Position numbers and translations under genes: made by a program | Part shown: piece by piece, positions 25,701-33,002 of the stretch | How the letters are laid out: every line of letters begins with the position of its first letter | Numbering within the stretch: position 1 is the stretch's first letter | NCBI GenBank assembly: GCA_947467625.1 | Contig: CANIJN010000021.1 | Coordinates: 1 to 35,818, forward strand | Source of the DNA: Opitutia bacterium | GTDB taxonomy: Bacteria; Verrucomicrobiota; Verrucomicrobiia; Opitutales; Opitutaceae | Reading direction: 5' to 3' | Length of the DNA: 35,818 nt | The notes under the pieces: generated by a model | Seen by the model: only the letters and a program-made list of their open reading frames with translations | The model's database searches: none | Told to the model about the DNA's origin: nothing

Positions 25701-25977
25701 AAAAAGCGCGGACCTTGGCCACGCCGACGGGGACGTTGAGAAGACGATATTGGCCGGTCGAGTCGGTGAGGACCACGAGCGCTGTACCCTCGATGGTGAT
25801 ACGCGCGTTTTCCAGAAACTCGCCATTGCGAGTGTTGAGGACGCGACCCTCGATAGTGCCGTTGGCGGTGGTTTGGGCTGAGGCGGCCGAAGGCAGGGCG
25901 AGGCTCGCGATCAGCAGGACGATGCGGATGAACAGGCGGAGTGGGGCAGGGTGGGGGCAAGCGGCAGGGGTATCCAT
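22705..25977 (-). CDS. TonB-dependent receptor with carboxypeptidase-regulatory-like N-domain
   Basis: A 1090-residue outer-membrane receptor. A signal peptide (LFIRIVLLIASLALPSAASA) is followed by a CarboxypepD_reg-like beta-sandwich (about residues 38-110: GTIEGRVLNTRNGEFLENAR, STGQYRLLNVPVG). The plug runs about 130-260 (NMINVVSADEFGHVAEGNVG, EFLKFVPGM, RIEIFHSPTPESPGSALAGG). A large barrel ends in VGVKGSF. This architecture is typical of SusC-like receptors in Verrucomicrobia and Bacteroidota that import glycan fragments or other large nutrients. The ATG at 25977 is preferred over one 57 bases upstream because it directly precedes the signal peptide. No SusD-like partner or sugar hydrolase sits beside it, so the ligand cannot be inferred. 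No clear promoter was found between it and the IS remnant at 26229. Confidence 0.92.
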   Translation of the reverse strand: MDTPAACPHPAPLRLFIRIVLLIASLALPSAASAQTTANGTIEGRVLNTRNGEFLENARITIEGTALVVLTDSTGQYRLLNVPVGVAKVRAFFTGLEVLTATVVVTGGSVVQRDFNLGDTGKTSATGKDSGTVKLAQFVVGASKEMDGAAIAINEQRFASNMINVVSADEFGHVAEGNVGEFLKFVPGMAMDTGGGVSRSISIGGAPPDNVPVSIGGFSVASATSGNAGRRVELEQISINNISRIEIFHSPTPESPGSALAGGVNMVPRGAFERSKPQFNWSAFLMFRDAEKQLHKTPGPTRDETYKIRPGFDFSYVVPVNKRFGFTVSAANSSQYTLQDYFSNTWRGAGNTTNTPVVVAGITVPGALPDTSPDKPYLSNFNISDGNFPSIRNSLGTTADFKLTRNDMISFSFQYAQFYSDFNNRTLTFNIARVLPGHFDARTVNGDVGQGSILSNAGAAEKSGTTYTPSLIWRHNGPTWKADFGGSYSHATNHYRDIDKGYFRTTSAQRTDVTVAFNEITATRPGIITVRDGASGRLVDPYSLTDYVINSGTSTPTEGADLQRGLKGNLARDFQVRGVPFTLKVGAGLQHWQRDMEGRSDTYTFVGADKIRATTPSAPVVDDGAAIILDTIFSKRFAPWAFPRVQWPDGYALWELYKQHPAYFTRDLNAEYRNAAMRSKYASEVISSAYIRGDTALLGGRLKLVGGVRAEQTNVNAYGFISDPTKNYRRDASGEVIPQRDATGAIIFTGSGVNRIPAPTLIEPLTIPDPAGGAPLSNALAISKLTYLQRGGHVQKEYLRFFPSLNVSYNLLENLIVRGSAYQSVGRPGVDQYAGGLTLPDTELPSNASSNRISVNNAGIKAWTARTSKIRFEYYFEKVGQISIGGYRRDYRNMFGSLTFQVTPEFLSLYSLDRETYEPYYVATNYNVPGLVRMEGTEFDYKQVLTFLPQWARGVQVFANMTAQRAVGDVTASFSNYQPRIYNWGASLTRPKYNVRMNWNYRGPRRTAPIATSARSIEPGSFNWIGQALYIDLKGEYNLSDRFGVFLSIRNLGNAYEDVERRGPNTPDYAKIYSRYDYAQLWTVGVKGSF

Positions 25978-26228
25978 AAAACGGAGTGGTTCGGGGTTGC
26001 TTCGGCGGGGGCTGCAGGGTGGGGGTGGGAACACCCTTCACTGCGCCGTGGAAGGCGCTGGTCTAAACAGGAGCGGGGTAGGGATGGTATTGCTCCGGCC
26101 AATTTGGGACTCAAGCAAAGATTCGGCGAGATGGGGGAGTTTTCGCGTGGCGACGCGCGATTGACTTCTCAACGAGCCCTGGGGCGCGCAACTTTTCCTC
26201 GGTGGTCAGCTGCTCGAGCGGAAGGACG

Positions 26229-26543
26229 TGATCCGTGAGCGGACGCAGCGAGTATGTCGCCGACGACTACATCGCGGCGCGCCGCTTCGGCGGTATTGAA
26301 CGCAGTATGAGCCGCGCTGGCAATTGCTACGACAACGCCGCCATGGAATCGTTCTGGAGCACCCTGAAGTCCGATACCGGACTGGATGAGGCGATTCCAG
26401 TCAGCCGCAACCACACCAAGCTTGCCGTCTTTGATTACATCGAGACCTTTTAAAACGCGAAGAGGCGCCACACCTCGCTCGGTAACATATCCCCCGTGGT
26501 ATTCGAAAAACAACATACACTAAACAAAAGCAAAACTGCCTAA
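26229..26543 (+). pseudogene. IS3-family transposase OrfB, C-terminal fragment with internal stop
   Basis: The translation contains the unmistakable end of the IS3/IS150-type integrase core: RSEYVADDYIAARRF (degenerate form of the DRGSQYAS region), MSRAGNCYDNAAMESFWSTL with the catalytic Glu, VFDYIETF, then a TAA stop (26451-26453) where the family has Tyr. Reading on in frame gives NAKRRHTSLGNISPVVFEKQ and finally a second stop at 26541-26543. Thus TAC to TAA inactivated what remained, and the 5' part is deleted. The coding remnant is probably old. Confidence 0.85.
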
Positions 26544-26575
26544 GTTAGTGTCCATTTTTTCGAGGCAAGCCCAGT
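26229..26575 (+). mobile_element. IS3-family insertion sequence remnant (right part)
   Basis: The 3' third of an IS3-type element is left: the end of the OrfB transposase and a probable right terminal region (GTGTCCATTTTTTCGAGGCA, about 26548-26567) before unrelated DNA begins. The left end, OrfA and most of OrfB are missing, so the element cannot move by itself. It marks the left boundary of the helicase island. Confidence 0.7.
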
Positions 26576-26784
26576 CTGCATAACTCAACCGACTCCAAGC
26601 GATGTCCCTTTCTGGCCAAAACAACCCTGCCCCCGAAGCCTCCGGACATCCTGTTGGCTGGAGAAGTCGCGGGATTCCGTGGCCTGCAGTTATCCGCTTT
26701 CACAAGGAAATAGCGGCCCGAGCAGAGCAGAGCTTCTTTTCATAGTACGCGAAGGACGACCAAGCGGAACGCTGGTCCAGCCTT

Positions 26785-27870
26785 TTGGACTATGCGCCTG
26801 AGGAAATCTCTGGGCCTTGGCGTATCCCGCGTGAGTCAATCGCAAGCTACCCCTTCCGTCTCGCACTCGACCAAGGTGGCCAGGAAAGCGTTTTTCTCGG
26901 AGGACCGTGCTTCGTTGGTTGGGAAAAAGGCGAGCGTGGCGTTTGGATCGCCAGTTGGCGGCCGCTGTTCTACCGCGAGGTCGAGGTTCGTGCTGCCAAC
27001 GGAGCCTACGAAATTTCACCCAAACAGGGAGCATGGTCCCTGACTCCGCTGATTTACGGCCTGCTGAATCAGGTTCAGGTCGACACGGGTGCGCCACTAG
27101 ATGTGCTTGCGAATCGAATAATGGCGAAGGCCGCAGCGTACAGGAATGACGCAGCAACGCCCTGGAATGTTGCCCTTGCAAAGGCTACCGCCAGCATCGT
27201 CCCGGAATTGGAAAGCGTCATCAGTCGCGAGCTACGCACGGGGGATGTACCAGTTCAGCCAACCCCCTGGTTGCTTTTTGCGCCGACGACCAAGTTCTCA
27301 GCGCTGACTCGCTATCTCATGCAGGATTATGAGAAACTGGAAGCGCGTCTGACGAAATCGCCGAGCGCTATCGGCGGACTACGGCTGCTCGATGCAGAAA
27401 TACCTCCTGCGCCAATCGCCGCCACCGATTTACTGCCAGTTGTTCCGCTGAACAACCTCCAGCTTGAAGCAGTGCAATCCGTTCTCGGCAACCAGCCGTT
27501 GACGGTCATCAGCGGCCCGCCCGGATGCGGGAAAAGTCAGGTTGTGGTCTCCGTCCTACTGAATGCATGGGCGAGAGGCACGTCAGTGCTCTTTGCGAGC
27601 AACAACAATAAGGCCGTCGATGTCGTTCGCGAGCGGCTTGAGAAATTTGAAGCCGAATTCCCAATCGCCGTGAGGGCAGGTAATCGGGAAAAAATAACAT
27701 CATCGAGGTGCTTCGCCGTACGCTCAACATGGCGGCAGGGTCATTCGCCGCGAATACAGTTACTGACCCAACCCAGCTACGGCAGCGGCGCGACGAACTC
27801 CTCTTCGAAAGGGCTCGATTGCAGCAGCATCTGGAGTCGCATTTGCCTCAACGAACTTCGGAAGCACTGA
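26785..27870 (+). CDS. helicase N-terminal segment with Walker A (open frame before the frameshift)
   Basis: A 361-codon open frame, with a TTG as the first possible start after the amber codon. Homologous sequence runs to about 27688; the last 60 codons are out of frame and meaningless. The first ~230 residues (containing SVFLGGPCFVGWEKGERGVW, and EISPKQGAWSLTPLIYGLL) match no domain I can name. NLQLEAVQSVLGNQPLTVIS leads into the Walker A loop GPPGCGKSQ (about residues 244-252), and VLFASNNNKAVDVVRERLE is helicase motif Ia. Without the C-terminal half this product would bind but not productively hydrolyse ATP. It is best treated as the 5' part of the interrupted gene. Confidence 0.6.
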   Translation: MDYAPEEISGPWRIPRESIASYPFRLALDQGGQESVFLGGPCFVGWEKGERGVWIASWRPLFYREVEVRAANGAYEISPKQGAWSLTPLIYGLLNQVQVDTGAPLDVLANRIMAKAAAYRNDAATPWNVALAKATASIVPELESVISRELRTGDVPVQPTPWLLFAPTTKFSALTRYLMQDYEKLEARLTKSPSAIGGLRLLDAEIPPAPIAATDLLPVVPLNNLQLEAVQSVLGNQPLTVISGPPGCGKSQVVVSVLLNAWARGTSVLFASNNNKAVDVVRERLEKFEAEFPIAVRAGNREKITSSRCFAVRSTWRQGHSPRIQLLTQPSYGSGATNSSSKGLDCSSIWSRICLNELRKH

Positions 27871-30800
27871 AGACCGCGCTGCGTGGGTACGGCGCATGCA
27901 AAATGAAGCGGGCTGAGCTCGCCCAGCAAGAGACCGCACTGCTTGACGCTACCGCAAAGCTTGGCCTGCCAGGCTTCTCTTCGGCTCAAATTGAATCACT
28001 GCTCGATGCCTCCCAGCGATGGCTGCGCTCTGTGGCAAAGCATCGGCAACAGGTTCAAACCGAATCGGTCGAGCGGGACCAGCTGCGGTCTGAGGCGTCT
28101 TTGCGTGGCCGGGTCCGTGACCAAGCAGTTTCCGCGGTTGGGCTCGAAGCGTCCCAACTTGAAGATTGGACTTGGCTCACCGATGGACCGCAAACAAGCC
28201 AGCTCGACGCCTGGGAAACCCAACTCAAGGCGTTGCTCGAAGAGCCGCTGGAGGTCGCTCTGGAGCCCTACCACTGGCAGGAGGAATTCAACCGCTGGGT
28301 CAGCAATGAAGATGCCGCAAAGTCCGCGCAACTCGCGCGGGCCTTCAGTGAGGAAATCAGACGTGCCACTGCGGAGTTGGCGCCGAAGGTAAACAAAATC
28401 TCATCCGGTGAAAAGGCGCTGCGGGAGCATGCCAGCAAGCTGGCCGAGCTAGGCCTGGAGGAACGAGACGATTTACGTTTGGAAGTGCTGCAAGCATGGA
28501 GCAGCGGCTACGCGGAATTATCCACGCGGCAAAAGTCGTTCTGGGATTTTCTACCTTGGACGCCTGCGGGAAAATTGAGTCGTCACTTGGAAACGCAGGA
28601 GCGTCTGATGCGAGACTGGGTACCACTCGGTAAGTGGCAGCAAGTAGGTACGCTGAATGACGAGGGCCGCTCTCGTCTTGCAACCACCGTTGAATCTCTT
28701 CGGCGGTACGTGCAAAACCGAATGGCGTGGCAGAACCTCGAACCGGAGCGGAGCGAGGTTGAGTCAATACTGCAGCGCCTACGGGCCACGGCAGGTTTGC
28801 TAAACTTAGAAAACATTCCGGCTGAGGCAGACCCTGATTTGTGGCGAGGCGTTATCAAATCGTGCGATGTCCTCAGCGTCAAAGGGACCGCAGCCTCCGA
28901 AGCTTGGCGTCGGCGCACCGCAGCAGAAAGTGCCACCAAGCGTCTTGCCAATCTGGCGCGCGAGTGGACGACATTCGCCAGTGGCCAGCCGCTCAAAATT
29001 TCTTGGGCAACCCACATCGGACGGAAGCTGGACCTAGACGTCGCCGCTGTTCTTGAGGAGCCCACGCCAGCGAAGGTTGTCGCTCTCAGGTCATCCTATT
29101 ACTCTGGAGCACTGAGTCGATTGCGCGCGGCTTGGGTCGAAGCATTCAACGAAGAAGCGAGTCGTCGAAGCCTGCTGACCAAAGCAGCCAAACTGCCATC
29201 CGAGAGCGATCACATTGCGACCGTATGGAGCCAGGCACCGCAGGCGAATCCCAATACGGCAACCGCCAATGAATCTGAATGGCCCGACACCGGTGCATGG
29301 GAGAACTGTCTAAACGGCCTCAGAGAGTTGCACGGTCAGTGGCAGACGTTCCACGACAAGACTAAGCCCACGGCATTGAGAGAGGCGGAGGAAGAAGCCA
29401 AGTGGTCGGTCACGCAGCTCGCAAAGGCGGTAGAATTGCTTCCTGAGCAAGGGCGCTCTGCTGACCTTAGCGCACAACTTTCGGCAATTGAGAATAACCC
29501 ATCCGTAGACTGGCCAGTGGAGGCGCTGAACGCGGCATTCGCAGAGGTAAGCCCCGACCGATTTCGGGCGCGCATCGAGCAAATCAACGCGCAGCTTCAA
29601 AAACGTTCCTTCGAAGATGCGAAGGCCGAATGGCTGGAACGTCTCCAGAAGGAGAAAGAAGGGATTCAGGCAGTTGACTCACTTGAAAAGACCTTGCGGA
29701 GAAATCACGGCGAACTGCCCGAGGGCGACCTGCCGCTTTTTCAGAAGGCACTCCCTCTGGTTCCGATTTGGATTACGACTGCGCAGGCAGCTCAGGCAAT
29801 CCCCCTTCACCCGGAATTGTTTGACCTCGTGATAATTGACGAGGCTTCCCAATGCACGCTGACCAACTTGCTCCCGCTGCTCTACCGCGGCAAGCGCTTG
29901 GCAATCATTGGCGACGCCGAACAACTGCCCGCCATTCCAACGATCCAAGGGCTAGAGGAGAAGGCTTTGGCAACAAAGCATAACATCCTCGAACACCTGA
30001 ACCTTGTCGGCCACGCGGGGAACGACGTTTACAAGACTGCGACGGAATCGCTTCCAAGGCGGCGAGCGGATGTCCTCCAGCTCAATGAGCACTTCCGAAG
30101 TAACCCGCAGATTATTGGGTTCTCCAATCGTCACATTTACCTTCAGCGGCTCATTCTGAAAAAAGACCCGACAAGAACGGCGGCATTGCCTGTCGGGAGC
30201 GGCGTCCACCGCATCCACGTCACTGGAGCAGCGGAACAGGGACCTCGGGGACGCAGTTGGGTGAATCAAGCGGAGGGAAATGCCGTTCTGGACCTTATCA
30301 CGAAGCTGCGCTCCACGCCTGTCGCCAAAGACCGCAGCTTGGGTGTTGTGACGTCCTTCGCCGCGCACAAGGACTGGTTGCGGGAAAAGATTCAAGAACG
30401 TGGCTTAAGCTCAGAAGTTCTGGTTGATTCAGCATACGGTTTTCAGGGCGATGAGCGCGACATCATGATTTTCAGCCCCGTTGTCGCCCGCGGGATCACG
30501 AGTAGCGCCAGTCGTTGGGTCGAAAGCCCCCCAAATTTAGTCAACGTCGCCCTAACCCGCGCGAAGGAAGCGTTGTATGTCGTGGCGGACTTCGACTACT
30601 GCCTGCAGCAGGAGGGAATCCTAAGAAAGCTGGCCCTTTATTGCCGCGACATTCAGTTACTGCGGGATACGAGTCCGGCTAAGCTCGAGCTTTACAGCTG
30701 GATGATAGTTCAAGGCTGGACCCCGAAGATTCATCCCCGAATTGGCGATGTTGAAGCTGACTTTGAACTTACGGCAGACAGCGGCCAGAAACTCGCCATC

Positions 30801-30968
30801 GAAGTGGACGGTGGCGGTGAAGACCACTGGGGTCGGAAGGAGCAGGACAAGGCAAGAGATGCATTCCTCCACGCACAGGGATACGTCGTGCTTCGGTTCC
30901 CCGCGCGGGCAGTCTTGGAAACACCCTTCGAAGTTGTGACTGTAATCGGGAAGAACCTGAAGTCCTGA
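27708..30968 (+). CDS. helicase C-terminal segment with Vsr/PD-(D/E)XK-like nuclease
   Basis: A 1086-codon open frame; the GTG at 27708 is only a formal start because homology begins a few codons before, at the frameshift. Residues about 20-680 form a long, charged, helix-rich insert likely to contain coiled coils. Then come Walker B/motif II LVIIDEASQC (Asp711-Ser714), motif III GDAEQLP (735-741), motif IV LNEHFRSNPQIIGFSNRHIY, motif V SAYGFQGDERDI, and motif VI NVALTRAKEALYVV (about 946). The C-terminus (about 985-1086) has GDVEADFEL, LAIEVDGGGEDHW (Glu1032, Asp1034), KEQDKARDAFLHAQGYVVLR and FPARAV. That pattern fits the Vsr-like REase_MTES_1575/DUF559 group. It would act on nucleic acid, but lacks the ATP-binding P-loop unless joined to the upstream segment. 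Confidence 0.8.
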   Translation: MLRRTLNMAAGSFAANTVTDPTQLRQRRDELLFERARLQQHLESHLPQRTSEALKTALRGYGACKMKRAELAQQETALLDATAKLGLPGFSSAQIESLLDASQRWLRSVAKHRQQVQTESVERDQLRSEASLRGRVRDQAVSAVGLEASQLEDWTWLTDGPQTSQLDAWETQLKALLEEPLEVALEPYHWQEEFNRWVSNEDAAKSAQLARAFSEEIRRATAELAPKVNKISSGEKALREHASKLAELGLEERDDLRLEVLQAWSSGYAELSTRQKSFWDFLPWTPAGKLSRHLETQERLMRDWVPLGKWQQVGTLNDEGRSRLATTVESLRRYVQNRMAWQNLEPERSEVESILQRLRATAGLLNLENIPAEADPDLWRGVIKSCDVLSVKGTAASEAWRRRTAAESATKRLANLAREWTTFASGQPLKISWATHIGRKLDLDVAAVLEEPTPAKVVALRSSYYSGALSRLRAAWVEAFNEEASRRSLLTKAAKLPSESDHIATVWSQAPQANPNTATANESEWPDTGAWENCLNGLRELHGQWQTFHDKTKPTALREAEEEAKWSVTQLAKAVELLPEQGRSADLSAQLSAIENNPSVDWPVEALNAAFAEVSPDRFRARIEQINAQLQKRSFEDAKAEWLERLQKEKEGIQAVDSLEKTLRRNHGELPEGDLPLFQKALPLVPIWITTAQAAQAIPLHPELFDLVIIDEASQCTLTNLLPLLYRGKRLAIIGDAEQLPAIPTIQGLEEKALATKHNILEHLNLVGHAGNDVYKTATESLPRRRADVLQLNEHFRSNPQIIGFSNRHIYLQRLILKKDPTRTAALPVGSGVHRIHVTGAAEQGPRGRSWVNQAEGNAVLDLITKLRSTPVAKDRSLGVVTSFAAHKDWLREKIQERGLSSEVLVDSAYGFQGDERDIMIFSPVVARGITSSASRWVESPPNLVNVALTRAKEALYVVADFDYCLQQEGILRKLALYCRDIQLLRDTSPAKLELYSWMIVQGWTPKIHPRIGDVEADFELTADSGQKLAIEVDGGGEDHWGRKEQDKARDAFLHAQGYVVLRFPARAVLETPFEVVTVIGKNLKS

Positions 30969-30969
30969 G

Positions 30970-30993
30970 CTCGTATTGATGGCCTCGTATTGA
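30970..30993. repeat. short direct repeat at the helicase 3' junction
   Basis: CTCGTATTGA occurs twice, at 30970-30979 and 30984-30993, separated by four bases, immediately after the helicase stop and running into the exonuclease stub. It may mark a duplication or deletion junction. Confidence 0.6.
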
Positions 30994-31160
30994 GCGACCT
31001 CTTCATCGACACCGAGACGACCGGGCTGCCAATGCGGCGGGGGCATCTCACACTGAGCTCCACGTCTAGCCTCACATCGTGGCCGGTACGATGCTCCAGG
31101 GCAACTCCCTGTGTGGAACGTCAGTACGTGAAAAGTGCAAAGGTTGACCCTTTTTGCTGA
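30990..31160 (+). pseudogene. DnaQ-like (DEDD) 3'-5' exonuclease N-terminal stub
   Basis: The frame LSDLFIDTETTGLP (30990-31031) is the ExoI motif of DEDD exonucleases (Asp and Glu of DTETTG bind the two catalytic metals), placed as usual at the very N-terminus. After it the frame (PMRRGHLTLSSTSSLTSWP, then VRCSRATP) degenerates and stops at 31158-31160. Motifs ExoII and ExoIII are absent. It is most simply the beginning of a gene that followed the helicase and was deleted. The motif is short, so chance similarity cannot be fully excluded. Confidence 0.45.
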
Positions 31161-31340
31161 CTCTGAGAAATCCAAAATTTAAGCTCGCATGAAAGACCGT
31201 CGCCGATCCCGTTTCCTTGCCAGCTGGGCCCCTGTTTTTCAGCCGCGCCCCTTCGCTGTTGGCGATTCGCACAAAAAGAGCATCGTTCAGATTCCGTCTG
31301 CGTCTTTTCATTTCCCCAGCCCCCTAAGTCTTCTCCACCC

Positions 31341-32795
31341 ATGACTATGTTCACACGGCGTTCCTTCCTCCAGACCTCCGCCCTCGCCACCGGCGCAGCC
31401 CTGCTCGCTCGCAGCACCCCTTCCTATGCCAGAACGATCGGCGCGAACGATCGCCTCCGCATCGCTGTCGTCGGCCTGAACGGCCGGGGCAAGAGTCACA
31501 TCAGCGGCTGGTCCGAGCAAAAGAACGTCGAGATCGCCTACCTCATCGATCCTGACCAGCATGTGCTGGAGAAGTCGCTGGCAGATCTGAAAACGAAGGC
31601 CGGCCAAAAGTTTGCCGCCAAGGGCCTTTCTGACGTGCGGCGCGCCCTCGAAGACCCGACTCTCGATGCGATCTCAATCGCGACGCCCAACCATTGGCAC
31701 TCGCTCATGACGATCTGGGGCGCGCAGGCGGGTAAACACGTCTACGTCGAGAAACCGATGAGCCACGACGTGGCTGAGGGCCGCGCGGCCGTCGAAGCGC
31801 AGAAGCGCTACGGCATCGTGATCCAGCACGGCACGCAGCGTCGCAGCGACGAGAAGATCGCGGGCCTGCACGAGGCGATTCAAGCGGGCAAGTTTGGCAA
31901 GTTGAAGATTTCCTACGGCTATTGCTGCAAGCCGCGCGATACGATCGGCATGAAGGCCCCGTCCGCGTCGCCAAGCCATCTCGACTGGAATCTCTGGCGC
32001 GGCCCCGCGGTGACCAATTACCACCCGAATCTCGTCCACTATAACTGGCACTGGTTCTGGAAAACCGGTAACGGCGACATGAACAACCAGGGCACGCACC
32101 AGCTCGACGTCGCGCGCTGGGCGCTTGACCCGAAGCTCACCAGCCCGACGCGTGTGATGGCGCTCGGCGGCCGCTTTAAGTGGAACGACCAGGGCGAGAC
32201 GCCGAACACGATGTTCGCGCTCGCGGAGTATCCCAATGGGCAATACGCGTTCTTCAACGTCCGCAATGTGAACTACCAAGGCTACCTCCATCAGGTGGAG
32301 AACGAGTATTACTTCGAGGACGGCGGTAAGATTATCCGCAACCTGTATTTCGCGAAGGGCAGCACGACCGGGGAAAAACTGACGATCAAGCCCGGTAAGG
32401 TGACGCCCGGCGGCAACTGGGGTGCGTTCATCGCGGCCTGCCGCGCTGGCAAACCCGAAATGGCCAATGGCAATGTGGAGGAAGCCCACTACGGCTCGGT
32501 GCTTGGTCACCTCATGAACAACTCCTACCGGCTCGGCACGAAGGTGCCGTTCAACGCCAAGGCCGGCCGCTTCGGCGACAACAAGGACGCGTATGAGCAC
32601 TTCATGAAGCTGCACGCGATCATGCGCGACGGCGTCGGCGTGCCGGAAGACGGCACCGATTATGTAGTCGGGCCGTGGCTCACCTTCGACCCGAAGACCG
32701 AGCGCCACACCGGCGCGTTCGCGAACGAAGCTAACGCGCTCCTCGCCGATCCGCGCAGCCCTGGCTTCGAGTTGCCGAAGCGGATGGGTGCCTAA
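31341..32795 (+). CDS. Gfo/Idh/MocA family oxidoreductase, Tat-exported
   Basis: A 484-residue NAD(P)-dependent oxidoreductase of the type expanded in Planctomycetes and Verrucomicrobia. The N-terminus is a twin-arginine signal (FTRRSFLQTSALATGAALLA). The Rossmann fold follows with RIAVVGLNGRGKSHI, and the family's EKP motif is in HVYVEKPMSHDVAEG. The C-terminal domain includes HLDWNLWRGPA, NLVHYNWHWFWKTGNGDMNN and QGTHQLDVARWALD, in which the HQLDVARW His is the usual catalytic-region residue. Because Tat exports folded proteins, it would carry its cofactor to the periplasm. It stands alone with a strong hairpin downstream. The substrate is unknown, probably a sugar or inositol derivative. 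Confidence 0.92.
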   Translation: MTMFTRRSFLQTSALATGAALLARSTPSYARTIGANDRLRIAVVGLNGRGKSHISGWSEQKNVEIAYLIDPDQHVLEKSLADLKTKAGQKFAAKGLSDVRRALEDPTLDAISIATPNHWHSLMTIWGAQAGKHVYVEKPMSHDVAEGRAAVEAQKRYGIVIQHGTQRRSDEKIAGLHEAIQAGKFGKLKISYGYCCKPRDTIGMKAPSASPSHLDWNLWRGPAVTNYHPNLVHYNWHWFWKTGNGDMNNQGTHQLDVARWALDPKLTSPTRVMALGGRFKWNDQGETPNTMFALAEYPNGQYAFFNVRNVNYQGYLHQVENEYYFEDGGKIIRNLYFAKGSTTGEKLTIKPGKVTPGGNWGAFIAACRAGKPEMANGNVEEAHYGSVLGHLMNNSYRLGTKVPFNAKAGRFGDNKDAYEHFMKLHAIMRDGVGVPEDGTDYVVGPWLTFDPKTERHTGAFANEANALLADPRSPGFELPKRMGA

Positions 32796-32861
32796 GCGCG
32801 GGCGCGCGGGCACCGGACGCAGGACCTGAAAAAGCGGGCACGTTGGGAATCGGGACGTGCA

Positions 32862-32899
32862 CGGTCGGACGTACGGTCCGACCGGTGCGGTCGCACCGG
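32862..32899. terminator. tandem perfect hairpins after the oxidoreductase
   Basis: GGTCGGAC-GTACG-GTCCGACC (32863-32883) is a perfect 8-base-pair stem, extendable by one C-G pair. Overlapping it by two bases, CCGGTGCG-GT-CGCACCGG (32882-32899) is a second perfect 8-base-pair stem. A short T-run (GGTTTTGC) follows about five bases later. Lying 67 bases after the Gfo/Idh/MocA stop, it probably ends that transcript. The two stems are mutually exclusive, and a repeat element is an alternative. Confidence 0.5.
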
Positions 32900-32928
32900 G
32901 TCCGGTTTTGCGGTTTGGGGTAGGTACC

Positions 32929-32991
32929 GTGGTCGACGGCGATGTGGCGGACAATCGCCTCCACGTCTTCAATCGCGCGGCGCGGAAGCAT
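32929..32991 (-). pseudogene. ParE/RelE-type toxin N-terminal fragment
   Basis: MLPRRAIEDVEAIVRHIA, then VDH, matches the first helix of ParE/RelE plasmid-stabilisation toxins (TPRAxxDxExIxxxIA). After about 21 codons the similarity ends and the frame runs meaninglessly into the hairpins. The start lies 11 bases after the antitoxin-like stop, the normal order of such pairs. It is truncated and certainly inactive if the assignment is right. The fragment is short. Confidence 0.4.
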
Positions 32992-33002
32992 TACTTCCCT
33001 GC

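Larger units (their letters stand above)
26602..30968 (+). pseudogene. SF1 helicase-nuclease fusion, interrupted (whole locus)
   Basis: Read as one gene, the locus encodes about 1455 residues: an unknown N-terminal region, a UPF1-like (COG1112) superfamily 1 helicase split by a long alpha-helical insert of about 650 residues, and a C-terminal Vsr/PD-(D/E)XK-like nuclease. Two lesions break it. A TAG at 26743-26745 interrupts the frame from ATG 26602. A one-base deletion occurs in the six-A run at 27689-27694, where a seventh A would give REKNNIIEVLRRTLNMAAG and join both halves without a gap. All helicase and nuclease motifs are otherwise intact, so inactivation looks recent, or one or both lesions are sequencing errors, or the A-run is a frameshift site. 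Flanked by IS and exonuclease remnants and lower in G+C by eye, it is probably an acquired defence gene. Confidence 0.75.
30969..31340. other. region between helicase and oxidoreductase
   Basis: These 372 bases contain a short direct repeat (30970-30993), a DnaQ-like exonuclease stub (30990-31160), and about 180 bases of A/T-richer sequence ahead of the Gfo/Idh/MocA gene, which should carry its promoter. TTGACC (31144-31149) is a fair -35 box, but no good -10 box is at the right distance. Confidence 0.5.
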
